Shown in pieces: positions 1 through 10,801 of a stretch of DNA of 64,000 nucleotides; position 1 is the first letter of the stretch, and every line of letters starts with the position of its first letter. Under the pieces are notes generated by a model. That model did not search any database, was not told the DNA's origin, and was given only the letters and a program-made list of their open reading frames with translations. Location: the NCBI GenBank assembly GCA_025890175.1, contig JANPYM010000001.1, positions 3,258,490 through 3,322,489 on the forward strand, given 5' to 3'. Source of the DNA: Ciborinia camelliae. Its lineage: Eukaryota > Ascomycota > Leotiomycetes > Helotiales > Sclerotiniaceae. A program made the translations under genes and the position numbers.

Positions 1-1755
1 TGCGAGTGCTTTTTTGGGGGGGGGGGTGAAATGAGAGGGTGGAAAGGAAATTGTTTTTTTTGCTTTTTTTTTTTTGCTTTTTGGGAGTTGTGCTGTGCTG
101 TGCCGTGCTGCTTGCTAGGAAGAGAGAGAGAGTGTGTGAGAGAGAGAGTAGAAGGAGGATTAATGATCTCGATGCGCTCTTACGCGATATGACGCGGTTT
201 GAAGTGGGGAAGGTGGAGGGAAAGAGGGAAAGTTGAAGGGAAAGAGGGGAAGTTTAAGGAAAGAGAGGAAAGGGAAAGGGAAAGGCGAAGGCGAAGATGA
301 AGGCGAAGATGAACTTTGTATTTATGTATATAAAAAGTTATCATCACCTTGTGTATGTGGTCGCTGGCGGTCGCATTACTTGATTTGAAAATTGACATTT
401 TTGAAATTGAACAATTGAAAGTGGAAAATTTGAAAGTGGAAAATTTGTTTGGTTTTGGGGGTTTTGGGTGGGGGGGTTTGAGGGGATTTGGTATATGGTT
501 TTTTGGGTTTTAGATGTTGAATGAATGTATATATGTGTGTGTAAGTGGGTGTGAAAGGTAGATAAAGGAAGGGGATGGGGAAGGGGAAGGGAAAGGGAAG
601 GGGTAAATAGAAATTGGGAGATAAAAAAAAGCTGTTGATTGTAGGTTATAGGTAGGTAGGGAGGGAGGAAGGGAGGAAGGAAGGGAGGGAGGTGGAGTGG
701 TAGGTATATATTAATTGGTTGTGATATGGTATGGGTTTTGAGGAGGGAGAGGGAAATTGGGAATGGGCATTTGATATTGAAAAGGTGAAAAGGTAAAGGG
801 AAGGCGGGATGAGAAGGGGAGGGATGCAGAAGGGAGAGGGAGGGCACGCGCACTTAGTTATTCATTGTCATTTTGGATGATATGGGTTATGGGTTATGGG
901 TTATGGGATATTGGTTATTAGGTTGGTTTCTACGGTTATGAGGTGTTTTTTGGGGGGGTGAAAAATAGAGGGAGGAAGAGGAATACTATGTACTTTGTCC
1001 TTTGTACTTTAGGGGAAAGGAGAAGAGTGGAGTGGAGAAATGTAAGTCTTTTGTAGAGTGGTGGTGGGTTTTTAGGGGGTTTTTGAGGGGCGAATGGGTG
1101 AATGGGGGATATAAGTGACATGAACATAGAAGAGATATCAAACTCCTACTCACAAAACATTGATATGCTTCTGGGTTGGCCCAGCGTGCAATGATGAGGA
1201 GTTGGAGTCTTTGAATGTTCGTCTAATGATTAGATAGTCCAAGTGCAAATCCTACGTTGATAACCCCATAGCAAAACTCTTTGCTCATCGATTGGATATT
1301 GACCCAGTTTGTAGGAATTTTGAATCGGATCACGAGATCAAGACGTGTAGGTGAAGCGTCATATGATAGACTCCATAAAATGGATGACACGAACCGCGCT
1401 GGTAGACTATCTATACGCATCCTATGCAGATGATATACCTCTTTTCCATTACCCTCTGGAACGCTGTGGCCATACCTATTTTCTGCACCGGTTTGATTTG
1501 AACCAGGTAGGAAGGAAGTATCCTCCGTACACTTCCGCCGCCAATAATGACCCAATAAGAAGCTGGGCTTCTTATCTGCTGATTTTACACGTGCAACATT
1601 GCCCCACACTCTCGATTACAATACAAGACTTTCAGTCGAGCTTTTAGATTTTGAATCATCACATCGTCGTGACACATTCAAAAGAATTTGACATTTTCCT
1701 GCTGGACTCTGCGTCCTTTGCCGATGATTATCTGAGGAACGATTGCGATATAAGG
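1..1755. other. gene-free leader with strong purine/pyrimidine strand asymmetry
   Basis: From about 1 to 1100 the plus strand is dominated by G and A tracts: G-runs, GGGAAG and GGAGGGAAGG blocks, and AG repeats near 120-150. Any long reading frame on the minus strand here is therefore low-complexity (Pro/Ser/Leu/Phe-rich) and not credible. From 1130 to 1755 the composition becomes normal, but I find no ATG-initiated frame with recognisable domain content before the HET gene. The promoter of the HET gene should lie in the last few hundred bases. Confidence 0.5.
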
Positions 1756-4014
1756 ATGGATCTTCAACAGCCGCAAAGCTCGTCTGGTGGCGGGAATCCC
1801 GTCGGCTCAACGAGCGGTTATCTGTGTGAGATTTGTGCGGAAAGCCTCGTATTAGATGATGTTCGAGCTGGCGGGGTTCTGGGGATATCTTCAGATGGTG
1901 GTAAACCTATGCTATGTTTCCCGGAGAGGACATGGGAATTTGAAGGGGGTACACGAAATGAAGATCGATTTGTAACTCTGCCGCTCTTACCTGAATTATC
2001 CGAAGAATGTAAATTTTGCCGGGCTTTCAAAGGCGAGTTTATTCAAAGATACAGCCATTTAGATTGGGGGCAGAAACCAACCTCGCAACTGAGTTTCCGA
2101 GTTCAATATGAATGGATCAGACCAACGGAAAATCCGACGAGCTTTTACTTAAAATTTCTCCGCATTACTTTTAAGCACCCTGAACTTGGGGATAATCAAT
2201 TTTTTGATCCTATTAGATTCACAGTTGCAACATCGTCAGGTCAGTTGGCATAGAACATATAACCACCCGAATGGTATTTGCTTACTTTTCTTTCCACGAT
2301 AGGTTTATGTCGAGAATGGTTACACATTGAAAACATGCCATTGGACATAGAAAGTCATTTCACCGAGTGGAAGATTCAACTTGTTCGAGACTGGATCGAA
2401 GGATGTGCTATTGACTCGGAATGTTCCAAAATTTCGAAATCATTTTTGCCACCATTCCTTCCCACTCGATTATTAGATATCGGAAGCAAGGCAAAAAATG
2501 AATCATTTATTAAATTAATCGATAGCAAGACACTAGACTTGTCGGAAGAAGTTTCTGCATTCAAATATATCTGCTTGAGCTACTGCTGGGGGCCAGATTC
2601 TGCTGGACAACTCTTAAAAACCACAGTAGAGATGGTTGAGGAATACAAAAAGCAGATCCCTATAGACATTAAAATGCCACTAGTGTTCCGTGACGCAATT
2701 TTGGTGGCCAGAGAGCTGGGCGTGCGCTATCTATGGATTGATGCCCTTTGTATCATTCAAGAAGGTGATGATGGCCAAGACTGGGCCAAACAATCAACAA
2801 TGATGGGAGATATATTTTCTTACGCATGGCTCACCATTGCCGCCGCCGCAACCTCGTCTTGTCACGATAGTCTGTTTCCGCCAAGATATAATCCTTCAAT
2901 CGAAGTACCATTCAAGTCCTCGATAAACCCAGATATTTCAGGTAATATTTCGATAATTCTTATACATAAACAACTTTATAGTCCCATCGAAAACCCGTTC
3001 GGAGAAGATATATATTCTTCAACTTGGAACACTCGAGGCTGGGTGTGGCAAGAACAATCCTTGGCTCAAAGACTACTTATCTTTGGCAAAACGATGTTAC
3101 ATTTTCGATGTCACTGCCGACACTTTTCAGAATATGGCGATCGTCATAAATATATAGCATATTCTGCGCCTTTTGAAACACTTCTTCTTAATCGAAGGCC
3201 ATCCACCTTTGACTGGAAACAAATAATTGAGAGCTACACCCAAAGAAGCTTGACCAAATCTCACGATCGACTGGCGGCGATTTCTGGATACGTGAAATTA
3301 ATGGCCAAAAGACTGAAAGATTTTGATGAGTCAGGGACCTATCTGGCTGGTATTTGGCTCTCTGCACGTGTGGATCTGGACAGGCAGCTACGCTGGGTCA
3401 CTTCTACCCCAATCCTCTCATACACAGAGTTATTACAAGCGCATTTGGATTCTGATACGTACATTGCTCCAACTTGGAGCTGGGCGTCTCTCAATCAAAG
3501 TGTGTCCTTCTTGTTGTTTTCTACTTTCACCATTGAGACTGCTTTTCAACTCATAGCTCACACTATTGAACCTGCGTCAAAGAACTCAGATGTCACAATT
3601 TCCATCAAGCCTGGATCATCCATCACGCTCTCTGGAAAGCTCCGAAATATTCCTCGGGGACCATATACTATAGAAGAAAGTTCTTCCAACCGCAAAGTTG
3701 TGAATCAAGATTTTGTGATGGATGAACCACACAAAAGGGAATCGGTGGAGGGCTTCATGAAGAATGATTGGATCAGTTATTATACCGATTGGGACCCTTC
3801 ACTTGATGATTTCGACGGCAGAATTATGGATGACAATCTTACACTATTTCAAACATGTGTCGAGACCGTGATTCATTGTCCGAAAGCAAGTGGTCTCATG
3901 TTACTTCCAGTCGAAGGGGGGAATACTCGGTTATTTCGCCGAGTCGGAGCCTTCGAAATTTGGGGACCGTTGGACTCACCAGAATGGAAGGAAACTGAAG
4001 TCGTCATCATCTAG
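1756..4014 (+). CDS. HET-domain (heterokaryon incompatibility) protein, two exons
   Basis: Exons 1756-2239 and 2303-4014 join in frame across a 63-nt GT-AG intron (2240-2302) that contains an in-frame TAG, giving 731 aa. The start is the first ATG of the frame (MDLQQ); the frame is open further upstream but without an earlier ATG. The N-terminal part has paired cysteines (LCEIC near residue 22, CKFC near residue 97), as in the leader region of many fungal HET proteins. The segment reading FLPTRLLDIG precedes the HET domain proper at about residues 249-400, with the hallmark blocks YICLSYCWG, YLWIDALCIIQ and a following YAWLTIAAA stretch. WNTRGWVWQEQSLAQR matches the usual conserved region after it. 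HET proteins trigger cell death after fusion of incompatible hyphae; which specificity this one has cannot be read from sequence. There is no NACHT or repeat domain, so it is a stand-alone HET protein. The frame is intact. Confidence 0.93.
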
Positions 4015-4751
4015 CTCTGGCGGTGGTTTCAAAAGAGTTGGTATTCATTTAGTTATGGTTTCGGAGTTCTGCACTTCATGTTTCGGGGTCTAATCGCGTG
4101 CTATAATTGGGTTTTTGTACTTGGAAATGTTCATGATCTAGCTTGGAAACTTGTTCCCTATTCTTACCAATTTCATCTCCTCAATCGTAATATACTCATT
4201 CATCATGGGAATCACAAAGCACATCTTCAATATAATGTTCTTGACCGATGTATATCATGATTATCACCAGCAAACATATTCCGAATCTCAAGCTCTAATT
4301 AAAGCCCCCTTCAAATACGAGCCTTTTTGATTCAAACTATCAAAGATGGTAAATCTGTATTGGTATCTCAATATCTCCTTGTAGTTCCCATGCTGAATGA
4401 TTTCCCAGGAGAGGAAAAAATCAAAAACGTTAAAAGATGAAATGAAAAAATACACATCTTTGAATACCTATCTCAACCAGTCCGGAAAAACACCGCAAAA
4501 ATATCACAAATCTTGGCCCCTTTCGATATCTTATCTAATTACTAATTATAGTAATTATAGTAATTACAATATTAAAAAATCATACGAGCCATGTCCCCGC
4601 TAATCAAACCATGTTATTACGCTATACGTAACTGTAACTCCTCCCCTTCTTCTCACCCCCCCCCCAAACATATGTTCCGTGACTCGTAGGTAGGTAGGTA
4701 TAATTGGTTGGCGCTGCAAGAGGAAACAAAAAACAGGAAATAGAAAACAAA
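4015..4751. other. intergenic, AT-rich
   Basis: This is downstream sequence of the HET gene with small duplications such as AATTATAGT copies near 4550. It holds no supported gene. Its last part (about 4720-4751) is a degenerate lead-in to the 7-bp array. Confidence 0.4.
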
Positions 4752-4940
4752 AAATAGGAAATAGGAAATAGGAAATAGGAAATAGGAAATAGGAAATAGG
4801 AAATAGGAAATAGGAAATAGGAAATAGGAAATAGGAAATAGGAAATAGGAAATAGGAAATAGGAAATAGGAAATAGGAAATAGGAAATAGGAAATAGGAA
4901 ATAGGAAATAGGAAATAGGAAATAGGAAATAGGAAATAGG
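4752..4940. repeat. perfect 7-bp tandem repeat (AAATAGG) x27
   Basis: The unit AAATAGG is repeated head to tail 27 times without a single mismatch (189 bp). It is preceded by imperfect copies from about 4727. Because 7 is not a multiple of 3, the minus-strand reading frames through it repeat a hydrophobic heptad (FPISYFL), which produces long but meaningless open frames on that strand. It does not match the TTAGGG telomere repeat. Perfect homogeneity suggests recent expansion and length polymorphism. Confidence 0.97.
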
Positions 4941-7900
4941 AAACCATATACATGGTCTCATTTCGACATCAACTTATCCCTTCTATACGTTTCAAACAAC
5001 TGAGGTTAATCATCGATATCGTGCTAACTGGCAAACAAAACTATGATCTTCTCGCTGAGATTCGTTTCCTCTTTGATGATTTCGGGGTAGGTGGTCAATT
5101 TTGTTGTTTTTAGGTCGTAAATATTAGAATTTTGAGTTGAGATGAAATGAAATTTGTAGGGCAATCTAAAGTACATTTTTGGGAAGCTAATTAGTTATGC
5201 AGAGTAGTGGAAAGGTTTTAGTATATCTCTATCTCGTCATATTTTTTTACTGGAATTTTGTTAATGTAATTTTTTAAAGCTAGATCATGAGGTATGATTA
5301 ATTGATTTTGGTGTTGGGGGGGACCCCATTAGCCTCAGCCGATCACATACTTTAATTACCTATCTACCTTCGCCTTCGACGTATGAGTACTTTTGTGATA
5401 AGGGTACCTTATTACGATACTTCATAGTAACTCATATTAGAAGTTCCTACCAATACCTATTAATCTCTAACCCAGTACTCATTGCAAAATCTCAATTGAC
5501 TCCGTTCATTCCTTGCACCTTGAACTTCTCAGCAGAGTTCGTATTCTAGCCCACATTGGATATTTAAATATGATCAAGTTCATGTTCCAATCAGGGGTTC
5601 TCTTCCAATAGAGCTCGACGTTTGATACACATCCAATATTTCAAATCGATTCATATTTGTTGTAAAATAGTTGTACTAAGCCACTCTGCTTAGCATTATA
5701 TACATTTCCAACAATATTATTCCACTGTAGTCCGGACTATTCAAAGCCCTTCGAGTCGTTTATTAGATATATTTGGAAGTACTATCTTTTCGAAATTTCG
5801 AAACTGATCTTTGCATTCTGTGGGTACTTGGATTCATCCTCTGCATGCCTGTATTGTCTAATTACTGTTCCAGACAGTAGGTAAACGTAAACTGATAATC
5901 AATTCTGCAGATACTGATTATCTTGATCTCTGATACTGATACTGATATATATTTCAGAGACATGGAAAAAAGTCAGTACATCTTATCAATACTCCTTTTT
6001 CTAGATTCTAATTCCAATGACTTCTATTTTAGCCGAGAAAAGATTCACCAACTGTGGAAACTTGAACCTTAACAAACATGTAAAAGGCCTATCATTCCCC
6101 GAACCTTCTTTTAATATGCATTTTCTGCCAGTCTATATAAGCACTAGGTCTACTGGATCCCTACTTTATCCTTTTCATTGAATCGAATACTCTATCAATG
6201 AATGTAATATTCGATTAATCTCTAATCATTGGACGCACGCAGATTGGGCATTGCATTCGTTTACTGGTGTGCCTAATAGACCTATTTCTCGCATGGAATA
6301 AGGTGATATTTCTTGCAAAGAGAATATATATGTTATTTGTCTGCATTGCTTCATAAGATACAAGTAACTTACCATAACCACTCCATACATGAGCTCTATT
6401 CTAGGTCCTCTTCTACTTATCGATATAGCCGCTAACTATCTAAGTATATATAGGAATCTCGAGGCCCGAGGGGGTGTACTTCAACTCTTTATCAAGGGGA
6501 ATTATCCTTGAAAGAGAGGTTAGTGATAATAAAATATTGAACTACCCCTTGCTCTTGTACTCATTTCTCTCACTTTCTTGAAATCGGGATATACCTAAAG
6601 CCCAGTTGGTGGGATTTCAAGCTTTGATATTAGATGATTGACTTTTGAAGAATCAGAGCATAAAAGAATAGCCCGGTTAGATCACCCCAACGCGTCAGCG
6701 GTTTTGTAGCGAAATTTGAGGCTTCAAGTTCACAAGGCGGTCGCAGGATTATATGATAACCAGGGGATGGCCATAGAATCGTTAAAGAAGTGAGTAATGA
6801 TGCGAAATAAAGTATAGATGGGTCGAAAAGAAGCTATATAGGCTAGATAGACTTTAGGGTTAATTGTTCAAAGTACAATACAACAATAGAAATTGGAATT
6901 GGAGGGTGAGAAAATGACTTTGCCAGGTTGATCGAGACACTGCTTGCTTAAAAGCGATGTAAGAATGCATAGCAGAATTAGAGGGCAAGAAAATAACCAG
7001 GTTAGGTAGATGGAAGAATTGATTGTTCCAACAGTAGTGCAACATAGAGAAGTCAAACTAGACGGTTGAGGAAAAACTAGCGAGGGGAAGAAATAGAAAG
7101 GGCATTTCATCATCACAAGATCTCTACGACATTGAAACATCAAATTTGACTATAGGTTGGAGAAGGGTACATGGAGAAGCTTTCAGTGTCAAAGTTCCCT
7201 ATCCTGAAACAGGCAAGACCATGTTCCTTAGAAAGGAGTTAAATCAAGAAGAGTAGAACTCAAGTTGTTTTGGGAAGTGCATTTCATTCTATTATACTAC
7301 TCCCCAATGAAGAATCACATACCGAATGGTTTTCCACTCTATATCACTTCCTGAAATAAAACCACAAACTGACGTTTAAAGTTCAATATTGAGGCTATGT
7401 GTCTTTGTTGATATAAAATAGTTCTACATACACTAGCTCGATACACAATAATAATATCAACAATAGTCTTGAACGATAGTCTCCAACCAAAATATACCCA
7501 CCCCAATCCATCTGTCATATTATGCAAATGGGTGGCCCTATAAACATGCTTCGTTCTCCAATTTAGCAGGAGCTTGAGCCATCCCTTTCTAAGAAACACC
7601 AGATATTGACCTATCTAGTCTTAAATCAAACTTCTAACCATCTTCATTCTCGCATACCAATAAACATTTTTCAAGGCATCATGGATCGCTCATATCGCAG
7701 ACGAATGACACTTTATGGTAATACGGCGATTCATCGCAATGCTTACATCTTGAGATAGATTATATATTTACTTTTTCAGAACCATTAATAAAATATCATA
7801 ACAACCAAATCAATGAAAATTCATACATAATAAATAAGGCCAATCTAATCTCTCTCCCAACTTGCGAAGTGGAACCCCCCTTTCGCTTAAAACTCTGCCA

Positions 7901-7982
7901 AAAAATTTCTCCACCCCCACTTACTATACCGTGGGATATATTGGCAACCATGAACGTTTCTGACATCAAATTCAATAAACTA
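4941..7982. other. long AT-rich gene-free interval
   Basis: About 3 kb of AT-rich sequence with frequent stops on all frames. Short open frames near 6860-7140 and 7340-7600 have no ATG-to-domain logic and no codon-like pattern. I see no tRNA, no transposase motif and no clear repeat other than the microsatellite-like TACTGATACTGAT run near 5930. Confidence 0.4.
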
Positions 7983-8081
7983 TCCGGCATGGTGTAGTGG
8001 CTAGCATTTCCGCCTCTCATTCGGAGCTTTCGAGCTTCAATCAAGTCGCGGGAGACCGGGGTTCAATTCCCCGTACCGGAA
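7983..8081 (+). tRNA. tE(CUC): tRNA-Glu (CTC) with 27-nt intron
   Basis: The 5' acceptor strand TCCGGCA at 7983 pairs with TACCGGA at 8074-8080, followed by discriminator A8081. The D arm is 7992-8007. The anticodon stem is TCCGC (8009-8013) with GCGGG (8048-8052), and the anticodon CTC is at 8016-8018. A 27-nt intron (8020-8046) sits one base 3' of the anticodon, the canonical nuclear tRNA intron position. It contains GGAG, which can pair with the anticodon. The T arm is CGGGG/CCCCG with loop TTCAATT. The mature molecule is 72 nt. One oddity is a C:A mismatch at acceptor position 6:67. Internal A and B boxes are near 7990-8000 and 8060-8070. Confidence 0.9.
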
Positions 8082-8085
8082 TTTC

Positions 8086-8090
8086 TTTTT
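8086..8090 (+). terminator. RNA polymerase III T-run terminator
   Basis: TTTTT lies five bases after the tRNA 3' end, with a second longer T-run at about 8102-8108. This is the expected position and sequence of a Pol III terminator for the tRNA-Glu gene. Confidence 0.75.
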
Positions 8091-8109
8091 GCCTCATTTT
8101 CTTTTTTTG

Positions 8110-9353
8110 GTCTTTTTTTGCCTCTTTTTTGGGGGGGGGAAAAAGACATATGAAGGCAAAGCACTCTGCATGTAGTTCGACTTATGTTTTCCATAATACT
8201 GCCCGACACGCATCCGCTAAAGTATTGGCCCCGCTCTCCGGCTCGTGGGAGCGTTCACCAATAACATCGGTCTCGGATCCCCCAAGTATAGTATTTGCCT
8301 CCGTCTCACTCGGCATATCAGTACTATTACCGGTATCATGTTTCCCAATCTTCTTCCCCTTACCCACTCTTTACAGATTCGCTTAAGCTTTCCGTAGATA
8401 TCTGTCTTTCAGATCTTTCAAACTTTTTTACTTCACATCATTGACCTCGAAAGTGTGTCAATCAAGCATGATGTCTGTCGTCTTATCATGCGATCAACAT
8501 GGTATTTGATATCAATAGTCCGTTGATGATCCACATTATGTTACAAGTTATAGTTATGCTATTGGATTTGAAGCTTTGCGTATGGCATAGCAGCGCAGTT
8601 TCCTATAGTCTGGACTGCAGTCCAATGACAAAAGACTTTTAAACATTGAGACCATTTCAAATATTGAAATCATCTTATATGTCAAAATTATCTTGAACAT
8701 CGAAACCACTTCAAATTTTCAACCCCTTTCGATTATTCAATCGATTTAAAATAAAACAACAAGCTCCTTTAAATGATTCAAGCATTTTCAAACATTCAAA
8801 ACTTGAAAACTCGAGATCGGACTGCAGTCTGGAATACGCAACCTATACTATGAAGCACGGATTTATTGTTAAACTCCTATATATCTTGGTATATTACAAC
8901 AATAACTTGAGCGATTTCGATTGTGTAAATAAACAATTAGACAGGGTTAATTGATTGGAATGGTTGTAATACTCTCTCTTTCTCTTAAGAAAAACAAAAA
9001 ACAAAATACTCTAAAAACTCCGTACAACATTCCCCGATGACCTACGAAATATCCGACGTGCTCACCAGGAGCTCCCGGTACCTTTCAAATTTTCCCCGGT
9101 GAGCTCAAACCTAATCCCACACTAGCTCCCGGTAAGCTTTTTATTTTCTCGTATTTCCTCGCATTTGCTCGTACTTCCTCGGATATCCTCGTATCTCCAT
9201 GCCCGGTAAATTCATCCCCAATTTTTAGTATACATACCTAGCTAGCATTTACAGCTATCAATCATTTCCCGCTATTATTCGGTTCCGGATCTACATTATG
9301 TTAATGACTACGTGCCCTCGGTTGTTTCGCACTTCTCATCACCGTCGCGAAGC
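8110..9353. other. intergenic with a cluster of CCCGGTGAGCT-type motifs
   Basis: No gene is supported. Between 8640 and 8820 there are loose repeats of the theme ATTTCAAA-CATTGAAA. Between 9059 and 9140 three copies of a motif built on AGCTCCCGGT / CCGGTGAGCTC occur within about 80 bp, in both orientations. The same motif recurs near 19 kb and 50.4 kb. Confidence 0.5.
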
Positions 9354-9645
9354 CAGGGTTGGATAATGCGTAGGGTATACCCTGGGTAGTCTGGGTAAAA
9401 CCCGACGGGACGCCCCTCTACTGGGTAGGGTAGGTAGGGTAGGTAGCTATCTTTAAAAGGCTGTGGGGTATCTGGGGTAGGTATCTGTGGGTATATATTA
9501 TATAATCGTTGAATATTATCACTCAAAGTTGCTTAGATCAGGGTAAGAATCTAGGGTAACTATTCTGTAGAATCCTATAGGGTAGGGTGAATTACCTACC
9601 TATAGAGGTCAAATACCCCCGATAAGATACAGGTGCGCAGGCCTG
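9354..9645. mobile_element. hAT-like MITE, copy 1 (diverged, internally shortened)
   Basis: The left end CAGGGTTGG is followed by GTAGGGTATACCC and several GGGTAGG blocks; the right end is ...CAGGTGCGCAGGCCTG. The whole aligns collinearly with the 23.2-23.6 kb element: both carry CAGGGTTGG at the left, a GGGTATATAT...ATCGTT...CAAAGTTG central block, a TAGAATCC..AGGGTAGGGTGAA block, an AGAGGT..AAATACCCC block and a terminal GCCTG. It has no coding capacity. It is shorter (292 bp versus about 420 bp) and keeps only one of the two central inverted arms. No convincing target-site duplication is visible. The CAGGGTTGGG-type ends are characteristic of hAT-derived elements; that assignment is inference. 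Confidence 0.7.
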
Positions 9646-9859
9646 CTTCCGGTTTATAGTATCTATTTTGCGGGGAAGAGGGGGGGTGGCTAATGAGATA
9701 GATAGATGGATCATTCAAGTTCAGCAAGACAGAGGAGAGAAATTGGGAATCTAAATAACCGTTTTGAACTTGTCAATTTGAATGTACCAATCCATACAGG
9801 AAACGCATCCGCGCAAAGCAAAGAAACTCCAAGCCATTCCAATCCATACCATTATCATC

Positions 9860-10744
9860 CTAAAGACCAAATTTCTCCTTAAACCTTAAAATCGCATCCG
9901 CAATCTCCTCAACATTCGTCTCCACTGCAAAATGTCCCGCATCCAAATATTCCACCACGACATTCTTACAATCCTTCTTAAACGCCTCAGCGCCAGCCGG
10001 GACGAAAATCTCATCATTCTTACCCCAAACCGCCAGAACGGGGACATTTGAATCTCGAAAGAACTTATGAAATTCCGGGTACAGATCAACATTCGTGCGA
10101 TAGTCGTAGAAGAGATCGAGTTGAATGTCCATGATTCCCGGACGGGAAAGGAGGGCGAAGTCGAGGGTATAGGATTCGGGTCCGATTTTATGGAGGTTGG
10201 ATTGCGGGGTGCCGGTCACGTATTGCCATTTGGTGGCCTCGAAGGAGAGGAGGGTGGATTTGAGGGATTTGCGGGCGGCGGCCAGTTCTCGGGGGGTGTC
10301 GGTTGCCCACATTGCTTGGATGGGCGCCCAGAATTCGCCGAGTCCTTCGGCATATGCGTTGCCGTTCTGGGAGATGATGGATTGGATGGCGTCGGGGTGA
10401 CGGATTGCAAGGCGGAATCCGATGGGGGCACCGTAGTCGAAGAGATAGAGGGAATATTTTTGGACTTTCAGCTCATTCAAGAAAGACTCGATGGTGTTCG
10501 TTAGACCTTCGAATGTGTACTTGTAATTTCGGGTTTCGGGAACCTCGGTAAACCCAAAGCCGGGAAGGTCTGGAGCGATGACGTGGTATTTCTGAGAGAG
10601 GAGTGGCATCAAATTGCGGAATTGGAGGGAAAAGCTAGGGAAGCCGTGAAGGAGGAGGAGTAAAGGCGCATCGGGGGGGCCCTCCTCTCGGTAGAATAGC
10701 GTGACGCCATCGACAAGGACGCTTCCCCGTATGACTCCAGGCAT
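9860..10744 (-). CDS. alpha/beta hydrolase, haloalkane dehalogenase / epoxide hydrolase-like
   Basis: A single-exon gene of 294 aa from ATG at 10744 (MPGVIRGSV); an in-frame ATG at 10801 would add 19 residues that look non-conserved. HGFP at residues 33-36 is the oxyanion-hole motif. The nucleophile elbow reads LFDYGAPIG with Asp103, not Ser, which points to the dehalogenase/epoxide hydrolase branch where an aspartate forms an ester intermediate. Asp244 in WGKNDEIF and His271 in AGHFAVE complete a plausible triad. There is no signal peptide, so it is probably cytosolic. The likely role is hydrolysis of small epoxides or halogenated or ester compounds; the substrate is unknown. The frame is intact. 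Confidence 0.9.
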   Translation of the reverse strand: MPGVIRGSVLVDGVTLFYREEGPPDAPLLLLLHGFPSFSLQFRNLMPLLSQKYHVIAPDLPGFGFTEVPETRNYKYTFEGLTNTIESFLNELKVQKYSLYLFDYGAPIGFRLAIRHPDAIQSIISQNGNAYAEGLGEFWAPIQAMWATDTPRELAAARKSLKSTLLSFEATKWQYVTGTPQSNLHKIGPESYTLDFALLSRPGIMDIQLDLFYDYRTNVDLYPEFHKFFRDSNVPVLAVWGKNDEIFVPAGAEAFKKDCKNVVVEYLDAGHFAVETNVEEIADAILRFKEKFGL

Positions 10745-10801
10745 TGCGATGCATCTTTGGGTGATGAGGGATAACAAATGGAAATCGATAATATGGCTCA
10801 T

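Noticed and set aside
344..853. Minus-strand 169-codon frame rich in Pro/Leu/Ser
   Set aside because: Low-complexity translation of purine-rich plus-strand DNA, with no domain.
1223..1647. Overlapping plus and minus open frames upstream of the HET gene
   Set aside because: They mirror each other, show no domain, and end before the HET ATG.
4752..4940. CRISPR-like array
   Set aside because: There are no spacers; it is a simple head-to-tail repeat in a eukaryotic genome.
4600..4961. Long minus-strand frames with a FPISYFL heptad
   Set aside because: They are produced by the perfect 7-bp repeat; two frames are open at once and there is no domain or start context.
10067..10504. Plus-strand 145-codon frame
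   Set aside because: Antisense shadow of the alpha/beta hydrolase, which has clear catalytic motifs on the other strand.
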